From positions 1 through 10,326 of the forward strand of contig CALVRY010000036.1 of NCBI GenBank assembly GCA_944358755.1: 10,326 nt of DNA, written 5' to 3'. The stretch comes from an uncultured Bacilli bacterium (GTDB lineage: Bacteria; Bacillota_I; Bacilli_A; RFN20; CAG-826). The number at the start of each line of letters is the position of its first letter. Position 1 is the first letter of the stretch. A program made the translations under genes and the position numbers. The notes below the pieces were generated by a model. It did not search any database. It had not been told where the DNA came from and saw only the letters and a program-made list of their open reading frames with translations. Shown piece by piece: positions 6,500 to 10,326 of this stretch.

Positions 6500-6763
6500 T
6501 TAAATTCCCTTTAAAATATCTTCAATTGCAAGTGCAAGTTGATCAGGACAACTTGTTGGTCTTCTGCCGCATGTTGTTCCTTTTAGAAGAGAATATACCT
6601 CTTCTAATTTTCTTCCTTCACATAGTTTAGCAACACCTTTGGTGTTTCCCGAACAACCATATTCAAAACTAACGTTATTGATAATATGTGAGTCAGTATC
6701 GTATGTGATAGTAACGCTTGCAGAACAAGTGCCTTTATTGATGTGTTTATATGATTTAAGCAT
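6500..6763 (-). CDS. TSCPD domain-containing protein (TIGR03905-like)
   Basis: An 87-aa cytoplasmic protein with the namesake motif TSCPD at residues 70-74. Five cysteines (13, 37, 48, 65, 72) are present, most of them in the family's conserved positions (CSAS, EYGCSGN, LCEG, TTCG, SCPD). These could bind a metal or form a redox centre. A related TSCPD domain occurs at the C-terminus of some B12-dependent ribonucleotide reductases. The stand-alone family has no firm function. The start overlaps the pduL stop by one base (TAATG), so it is translated from the same mRNA, probably by coupling. A GGAGAA lies about 14 bases upstream. The operon ends at the hairpin at 6456-6484. Confidence 0.88.
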   Translation of the reverse strand: MLKSYKHINKGTCSASVTITYDTDSHIINNVSFEYGCSGNTKGVAKLCEGRKLEEVYSLLKGTTCGRRPTSCPDQLALAIEDILKGI

Positions 6764-7344
6764 TATAATTTAACGATTTCTCCAGTTACTTCACCGAAGC
6801 AATTTCCTGCATTGCATTCATCTGTGTCGATATGCATTGCAAGTTTATAGCTCTTCGAAACTCTAATAACTGTGTCACCAAATACAATGTTACGTCCATT
6901 GTTTGTGGAAACTTTTACCCAAACAATGTCTCCATTTTTAACATTGAAGTTTTCAGCATCTTCAGGAGTCATGTGAATGTGTCTTTTTGCGATAATGCAA
7001 CCTTCTTTCATCTCGATTTGCTTCCCATTTTCAGGATTTTTGATGATAATAGGTGCACTTCCTTCTAAATCGCCACTTTCTCTTACTGGAGCTTTGATAC
7101 CTAATGTTCTTGCCTCAGTAGCGCTAATTTCAACTTGATTAGCTTTTCTTTCAGGGCCTAAGATAGAAGCCATCATGCTTCCTTTTGGGCCAATAATTTC
7201 TAATTTTGTAGTGGAAGCATATTGTCCAGGTTGTGAAAGCATCTTTTTAGGTGTTAATTGAAAATCAGGGCCAAATAAATAATCTAATGCTTCTCTTGTA
7301 ACATGAACGTGTCTTGCACTAGTTTCGACTAAAATTTTATCCAT
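6763..7344 (-). CDS. pduL: Phosphate propanoyltransferase/phosphotransacetylase PduL
   Basis: PduL exchanges CoA and phosphate on short acyl groups (acyl-CoA plus phosphate to acyl-phosphate plus CoA). It is unrelated to the classical Pta enzyme. The 193-aa protein shows the two tandem PduL half-domains: SARHVHV (9-15) with His12 and His14, and AKRHIHM (119-125) with His122 and His124. The C-terminal AMHIDTDECNAG (169-180) contributes His171. These histidines bind the two zinc ions in characterised PduL proteins. The sequence starts directly at the first domain, with no N-terminal encapsulation helix, and no microcompartment genes are nearby. It therefore probably acts as the cell's free phosphotransacetylase in acetate formation. 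An ideal AGGAGG lies seven bases before the ATG. Confidence 0.93.
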   Translation of the reverse strand: MDKILVETSARHVHVTREALDYLFGPDFQLTPKKMLSQPGQYASTTKLEIIGPKGSMMASILGPERKANQVEISATEARTLGIKAPVRESGDLEGSAPIIIKNPENGKQIEMKEGCIIAKRHIHMTPEDAENFNVKNGDIVWVKVSTNNGRNIVFGDTVIRVSKSYKLAMHIDTDECNAGNCFGEVTGEIVKL

Positions 7345-7382
7345 TTTGAATCCTCCTCAGTCGCAAATTATTTTAACATTTT

Positions 7383-7402
7383 TAATCATAAAAATGATTA
7401 TA
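7383..7402 (-). promoter_or_regulatory. -10 box and overlapping inverted repeat upstream of pduL
   Basis: On the minus strand a perfect TATAAT (7402-7397) is followed by an 18-base inverted repeat, TAATCAT-AAAA-ATGATTA (7383-7400), that overlaps the -10 box and the expected start site near 7390. No convincing -35 box is found 16-18 bases upstream. A repressor bound to the inverted repeat would block the promoter, so it is a plausible operator. The alternative is a chance palindrome in AT-rich DNA. Confidence 0.45.
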
Positions 7403-7453
7403 TAATGCAAAATTTCTTGTTTTATATTTATTTGAATTTTGAAATTTTAGTGA

Positions 7454-7482
7454 TTTACAATGGGCTTGACTTTTGATATTAT
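7454..7482 (+). promoter_or_regulatory. Promoter of tRNA-Leu(GAG)
   Basis: TTTACA (7454-7459, 5/6 match) is followed after 17 bases by TATTAT (7477-7482, 5/6 match). The start site would be near 7489, only a few bases before the tRNA 5' end at 7492. A TTGACT at 7466-7471 is a better -35 match but is too close to any -10 box. Confidence 0.7.
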
Positions 7483-7491
7483 TATAAACAC

Positions 7492-7576
7492 GCGCGAATG
7501 GCGGAACTGGTAGACGCGTACGTTTGAGGGGCGTATAGGATTTCCTGTGTGAGTTCAAGTCTCATTTCGCGCACCA
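7492..7576 (+). tRNA. tRNA-Leu (anticodon GAG)
   Basis: An 85-nt class II tRNA with encoded CCA. The acceptor stem GCGCGAA pairs perfectly with TTCGCGC. The anticodon stem and loop read TACGT-TTGAGGG-GCGTA, giving anticodon GAG for CTC and CTT codons. The variable arm and the T loop TTCAAGT are as expected for leucine. It is a single-gene transcription unit with its own promoter and terminator, divergent from pduL. Confidence 0.95.
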
Positions 7577-7589
7577 AACTCTTATTTAT

Positions 7590-7614
7590 CCGATGACTCG
7601 CTCATCGGTTTTTT
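7590..7614 (+). terminator. Rho-independent terminator of tRNA-Leu(GAG)
   Basis: A 7-bp stem CCGATGA/TCATCGG (7590-7596 with 7602-7608) closes a five-base loop and is followed by TTTTTT. It begins 14 bases after the CCA end of the tRNA. Confidence 0.88.
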
Positions 7615-7624
7615 ATTTATTTAT

Positions 7625-7918
7625 GAAAGCGGAGCGGACCATTCTATATTAGTTAGCAGTTTAAGTGATATTAAAGTTGGCGGAGTAGCAGCAACCAATA
7701 TTTCATTTAATAAAGAAGACGAAGTTGGTTTTGTAGTATGCGATTAAACCTATGAAATTGGCTATATCCCTTATAGTAAATATTATACTTTATCAATAGA
7801 AGGACCGGATGACTTCTATGAATTTTATTCGAGTTCTTCATATGATTGAAGTTTAACTCTCGAATTGCAAAATTTTGCAAATAGATTAAAGTTCAGTAAT
7901 AATTTAGTAGATAATTAG
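7625..7918 (+). pseudogene. Remnant of an unidentified gene with two in-frame stops
   Basis: One reading frame runs for 98 codons with protein-like composition but is interrupted by TAA (7745-7747) and TGA (7847-7849) before its natural end at TAG (7916-7918). Neither stop is accompanied by a frameshift. The first segment is about 40 residues (for example ILVSSLSDIKVGG, NISFNKEDEVGFVV). The second is about 33 residues (YEIGYIPYSKYYTLSIEG, DDFYEFYSSSS). The third is about 22 residues and ends NFANRLKFSNNLVDN. There is no start codon or ribosome binding site. The frame stays open leftwards into the tRNA terminator, so the 5' end is missing. The beta-rich, Tyr/Ser-rich text suggests an exported or surface protein, but I recognise no family. 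The shift from TAA and TGA to sense codons needs only single substitutions. Confidence 0.6.
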
Positions 7919-7981
7919 TATTAAATTAATTAATAAGCAGTATATTATTTACACCAAAATATTTTTTTGTGCTTTACCTAA

Positions 7982-8890
7982 CTATTTGGACTTGAAAATT
8001 TTGTCTTTTAATAAACATGTAAGTATTACATAAATCGCTAATAAAACTATTATTGATAATATTAAAACTATATACATTATTTCTATGCTTACGTGATAAT
8101 CGAAGAAGTATAAATTACAATCTAAAGAGTCTTTTATAGTGATTATAGCCGATTCAGGAACATTGTATTTTGTAAGTTCATTAACTGCTCCGTTGAGTGA
8201 ATGATTTCTAACTAGTGAAGTCCCATAGGTTCCAGGAAGAAACAAGAAAACATTTTTGACATTTGAATCAAATGAGGATAAAGGCATATATGCGCCACAT
8301 ATAAAACCATATCCTGCACTAACGATTGTCCCAACGGCTGACATTTGACCTTGAGTATTTAGGAATAAATTAATAATTGATGAAAGCGCAGTTCCAAAAA
8401 GAACTAATAAAAATATATCGACTATTAAAAGCAATGCATCTATAAAAGTGAAATACCATCCTATTATTGCAAGGTAAGCAAAAGAAATGATAAGTGCAGC
8501 AAAGCAAATTAGCAAAGTGGCAACGAATGAACCGAGATAATATGAAAAGGCAATTAAATAAGGCTTTTTAGGTGATATTAATATATCTTTTATTGTTTTA
8601 TTTGACTTATCTTGAACCATTAAAAAGTTTGTACAGAAAGCTACAGTAACGCAAGATACAGCAAGGATTGATGAAACGAGTTGACCGCCGACTAAAGAAT
8701 CAAATATTTTTGATGGTATATCTATCTCGTTAGGCAATGCGTTCATAAAGTTATCACGATATACATTACCTAAAAAAGTTGCATATAAAACCAATAAAAT
8801 CATTGGTGTTATTAGTGAAGTTAAGAACATTCCTTTATCGTGGAAAAATAATTTAATATTTCTTTTTGTAAAAATTAAAAATGATTTCAT
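7982..8890 (-). CDS. ABC-2 type exporter permease
   Basis: A 302-aa integral membrane protein, the transmembrane half of a two-gene ABC exporter. After a basic N-terminus there is a first membrane segment (about 22-42), then a roughly 25-residue outside loop. A group of four or five further segments spans about 68-205, including hydrophobic runs near 70-92, 110-140 and 148-172. An outside loop of about 60 residues follows, and a final segment lies near 270-292. This is the architecture of the ABC2_membrane family (DrrB/NodJ-like). Such proteins export lipids, drugs, polysaccharides or peptides; the substrate is not evident. The start lies two bases after the ATPase stop, so the genes are coupled; only a weak GAG precedes it. 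The gene ends in TAG. I see only a weak AT-rich hairpin after it, with no clear terminator. Confidence 0.88.
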   Translation of the reverse strand: MKSFLIFTKRNIKLFFHDKGMFLTSLITPMILLVLYATFLGNVYRDNFMNALPNEIDIPSKIFDSLVGGQLVSSILAVSCVTVAFCTNFLMVQDKSNKTIKDILISPKKPYLIAFSYYLGSFVATLLICFAALIISFAYLAIIGWYFTFIDALLLIVDIFLLVLFGTALSSIINLFLNTQGQMSAVGTIVSAGYGFICGAYMPLSSFDSNVKNVFLFLPGTYGTSLVRNHSLNGAVNELTKYNVPESAIITIKDSLDCNLYFFDYHVSIEIMYIVLILSIIVLLAIYVILTCLLKDKIFKSK

Positions 8891-8892
8891 AA

Positions 8893-9798
8893 TTACATCT
8901 CGCTTAGATTTTTGCCAGTTATGTTTAAAAAGACATCATCCATATTGCCTTTACTTATTTCATAGTCTTTAAATAAGTTAGGATATTTAAGAATAAGATT
9001 TGTTGCAATTTCAGTATTTTCTATAGAAATACGATAACCATTATTTGTTTTTTGATAAGGAATATTTACCTTTTTTACTTCTTCTTCGCTTATATTATAT
9101 AAAGAAATATAGTCATTTGCGTATTTTTCTTTGAGTTCTAGAGGAGTGGCACTTGCTACAATTTTTCCAGAGTCAATTATAACAACAAAGTTAGCATTGC
9201 TAGCTTCTTCCATATAGTGCGTTGTTAAGAAGACGGTCATATTTTGTTTTTTAATCAAATCATCGATTACTGACCATATTAATTTTCTGGTTTTTGGATC
9301 TAAACCAGTGGTTGGTTCATCAAGAATTAAGATTTTAGGCTTATGCAATAGTGCACGCGCAATATCAATTCGCCTTCTTTCTCCGCCAGACAATTTACCA
9401 ACCTTTCGTTTTAATAAATTTTCAATATGTAAAAGATCATTAAGTTCACTTAATCTATTTTTAAAATCTCTGCCAGTAATATCATAAAGTGCCGCACGGC
9501 TTTCTAAATTGTCATAAACATTTAAGCCATCATCTAGTAACGAAGATTGAAATACAACGCCTAAAACTTTTTTGATAGAATCGAGGTTTTCTTCGATATT
9601 CATCCCATTAACTTCAACGTGTCCATTATCCTTCTTTAACTGGCCACAAATTATATTTATAGTGGTGGATTTGCCTGCACCATTAATACCTAAAAACGCA
9701 AAGAGTTCTCCTGCTTTAACATTAAAAGAAATGTCTTGAATTGCCTTTACTTCTCCAAAACTCTTTTCTAAATTTTTGATTATTATAACGTCCTTCAT
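8893..9798 (-). CDS. ABC exporter ATP-binding protein (DrrA-like)
   Basis: A 301-aa cytoplasmic ATPase that powers the permease encoded just downstream. All nucleotide-binding motifs are intact: Walker A GINGAGKST (37-45), Q-loop VVFQ (Gln84), signature LSGGE (136-140), Walker B ILILDEP (156-162) with catalytic Glu161, D-loop TTGLD and H-loop His194 (TTHYMEEA). After the ATPase domain (about 1-215) comes an 85-residue C-terminal extension ending with DDVFLNITGKNLSE. Such an ending is typical of DrrA-type ATPases that pair with ABC-2 permeases. The ATG at 9798 has no Shine-Dalgarno sequence, unlike most genes in this window, and the best -10 box lies only six bases upstream. The mRNA may therefore be leaderless. 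The gene is expected to form a two-gene operon with the permease. Confidence 0.95.
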   Translation of the reverse strand: MKDVIIIKNLEKSFGEVKAIQDISFNVKAGELFAFLGINGAGKSTTINIICGQLKKDNGHVEVNGMNIEENLDSIKKVLGVVFQSSLLDDGLNVYDNLESRAALYDITGRDFKNRLSELNDLLHIENLLKRKVGKLSGGERRRIDIARALLHKPKILILDEPTTGLDPKTRKLIWSVIDDLIKKQNMTVFLTTHYMEEASNANFVVIIDSGKIVASATPLELKEKYANDYISLYNISEEEVKKVNIPYQKTNNGYRISIENTEIATNLILKYPNLFKDYEISKGNMDDVFLNITGKNLSEM

Positions 9799-9804
9799 AA
9801 CGAC

Positions 9805-9834
9805 ATTTTATCAATCAAAAACTTCTTAAGTAAA
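9805..9834 (-). promoter_or_regulatory. Predicted promoter of the ABC exporter operon
   Basis: On the minus strand TTTACT (9834-9829, 4/6 match) is followed after 18 bases by TAAAAT (9810-9805, 5/6 match). The start site would fall on or next to the ATG of the ATPase gene at 9798, giving a leaderless message. Two direct repeats at 9846-9876 lie just upstream, at about -48 and -68 from that start, where an activator would bind. Confidence 0.4.
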
Positions 9835-9845
9835 GAATTGCAGTA

Positions 9846-9876
9846 AAAAATTTACATTCAGCCTTAAAAATTTACA
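9846..9876. repeat. Two AAAAATTTACA direct repeats exactly 20 bp apart
   Basis: The 11-base sequence AAAAATTTACA occurs at 9846-9856 and again at 9866-9876 (TGTAAATTTTT on the minus strand). The period of 20 bp is about two helical turns, so both copies face the same side of the DNA. They lie between the divergent ABC operon and the lipoprotein gene, and the second copy contains a TTTACA that could serve as a weak plus-strand -35 box. A pair of regulator sites is the simplest reading. Confidence 0.5.
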
Positions 9877-9880
9877 ATTG

Positions 9881-9912
9881 TTAGTAGTTTTTTAGTATAT
9901 AAATTAGTATAT
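9881..9912. repeat. Three phased TTAGTA units
   Basis: TTAGTAG (9881-9887), TTAGTATAT (9892-9900) and TTAGTATAT (9904-9912) repeat every 11-12 bp, about one helical turn. A looser TTAGTT follows at 9919. The same TTAGTAG-N4-TTAGTAT arrangement occurs at 7904-7921, on the other side of the ABC operon. Low-complexity AT-rich DNA makes chance similarity possible. Confidence 0.4.
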
Positions 9913-10005
9913 CGAGCATTAGTTTCTATTTTGATTAAAAGTAAAAGTTTATTACTCTTATTCAACTGAACTAAAATTTTTAGCATTAAGAACGGAAATT
10001 TTATT

Positions 10006-10206
10006 ATGGGAGGAAAGAATAATTTATTAGTCCTCGGTTCACTTGCTTGTGGACTTTTAGTTGCTTCATGTGGCGAACAAGTAATTTTTGATGAACCTAT
10101 GTATCCTAAGTTAAGAGTTGAAGCTGATAGTGGAGTTCAAAATGTTTCAATTAAAGATGGTGATACAATAATTAGTGACCTTACTCGTATTGAAGAAAGA
10201 ACTTAA
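10006..10206 (+). CDS. Truncated lipoprotein, N-terminal part of a probably broken gene
   Basis: The 66-aa frame starts with a lipoprotein signal peptide: a basic residue at position 4, a hydrophobic core (NLLVLGSLACGLL) and the lipobox VASC with Cys22. The product would be lipid-anchored on the outer face of the membrane. The rest (KLRVEADSGVQNVSIKDGDT, then SDLTRIEERT) looks like the start of a beta-sandwich repeat of the kind found in bacterial surface proteins. The frame stops at TAA (10204-10206), where a Lys codon (AAA) would fit, and protein-like text continues in the same frame. No strong RBS is present; a GGAA lies about ten bases upstream. A GGGAGGA sequence lies just inside the ATG. 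A functional short lipoprotein cannot be excluded. Confidence 0.5.
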   Translation: MGGKNNLLVLGSLACGLLVASCGEQVIFDEPMYPKLRVEADSGVQNVSIKDGDTIISDLTRIEERT

Positions 10207-10326
10207 CTTACAGCTCTCATCGATTTAAAAGAAGATTTTAAAATTAGTGCTATAACTTTGGATGGTAGTGCTTTTAGTGCAAGAGGTGGTAGTTATGTTT
10301 AGTGTTAGAGATGAAATAAGGTCGAG
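10207..10326 (+). pseudogene. Continuation of the broken lipoprotein gene, cut by the window edge
   Basis: After the TAA at 10204 the same frame continues for 31 sense codons (TALIDLKEDFKISAITLDG, then AFSARGGSYV) to a TAG at 10300, with another TAG at 10306. The adjacent frame takes over at about 10295-10298 and reads MFSVRDEIRS to the window edge, so a small insertion or deletion probably lies near 10295. Joined together the text resembles surface-protein repeats of the form EGTKLTLTA...GYKVSSLTVNG...YTFTV. The alternative, that this is non-coding DNA, is less likely given the fit to that pattern. Confidence 0.5.

Noticed and set aside
6832..7068. 78-aa plus-strand frame
   Set aside because: It is antisense to pduL and has no RBS or recognisable domain.
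7492..7576. Integrative element attached to tRNA-Leu(GAG)
   Set aside because: No integrase gene and no second copy of the tRNA 3' end were found between 7577 and 10326. It remains possible only beyond the window.
7625..10326. Reassigned stop codons (TGA as Trp, TAA as sense) instead of pseudogenes
   Set aside because: All intact genes use TGG for Trp, and TGA and TAA end well-supported genes in this window. The in-frame stops are confined to the two degraded frames.
1..10326. CRISPR array, rRNA or transposase gene
   Set aside because: No regularly spaced repeats with unique spacers, no rRNA sequence and no transposase motif were seen on either strand.

Overview
The window is AT-rich bacterial DNA that reads well in the standard genetic code. 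Tryptophan is always TGG, and ispD and the HAD gene end in TGA. Strong Shine-Dalgarno sites, TTGACA/TATAAT-type promoters, A-tract/hairpin/T-tract terminators, CCA-encoding tRNA genes and the gene families present (YugI-type S1 protein, Bacillus-type glucose-6-phosphate isomerase, M3 oligoendopeptidase, TSCPD protein, LemA-like protein) point to a low-GC Bacillota. My guess is an uncultured gut Bacilli or Mollicutes-related lineage that has not reassigned TGA. The species cannot be named from this window.

Layout. Positions 1-5 hold only the start codon and upstream RBS of a minus-strand gene that leaves the window. Positions 139-710 are a minus-strand operon of five tRNAs (Val-Tyr-Gln-Lys-Leu) with a clear promoter and terminator. 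Positions 781-3967 are a minus-strand operon of four overlapping genes: HAD phosphatase, ispD, S1-domain protein, pgi. It fires from a promoter that shares its -10 region with a predicted promoter for the plus-strand pair LemA-like protein and M3 oligoendopeptidase (4035-6304). A convergent intergenic region (6305-6499) carries two strong hairpins, one for each converging operon. Next comes a minus-strand pair, pduL plus a TSCPD protein (6500-7344), divergent from a single plus-strand tRNA-Leu(GAG) gene with its own promoter and terminator (7454-7614).

Right-hand part. From 7615 on the character changes. A broken plus-strand reading frame (7625-7918, two in-frame stops, no start) is followed by an intact minus-strand ABC exporter (permease plus ATPase, 7982-9798). 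A repeat-rich regulatory region (9799-10005) comes next. The last gene is a plus-strand lipoprotein whose reading frame is interrupted by a stop and then a frameshift before the window ends. The exporter thus sits between two decaying plus-strand genes.

How the genes fit together. Most of the window is housekeeping: tRNA supply, glycolysis (Pgi), isoprenoid synthesis by the MEP pathway (IspD), acetyl-CoA/acetyl-phosphate exchange (PduL) and peptide breakdown (M3 peptidase). I found no complete novel system. The features most worth following are the shared-core divergent promoter at 3961-4013, the long nested inverted repeat at 6359-6424, and the ABC exporter with its apparently leaderless start, phased upstream repeats and pseudogene flanks.
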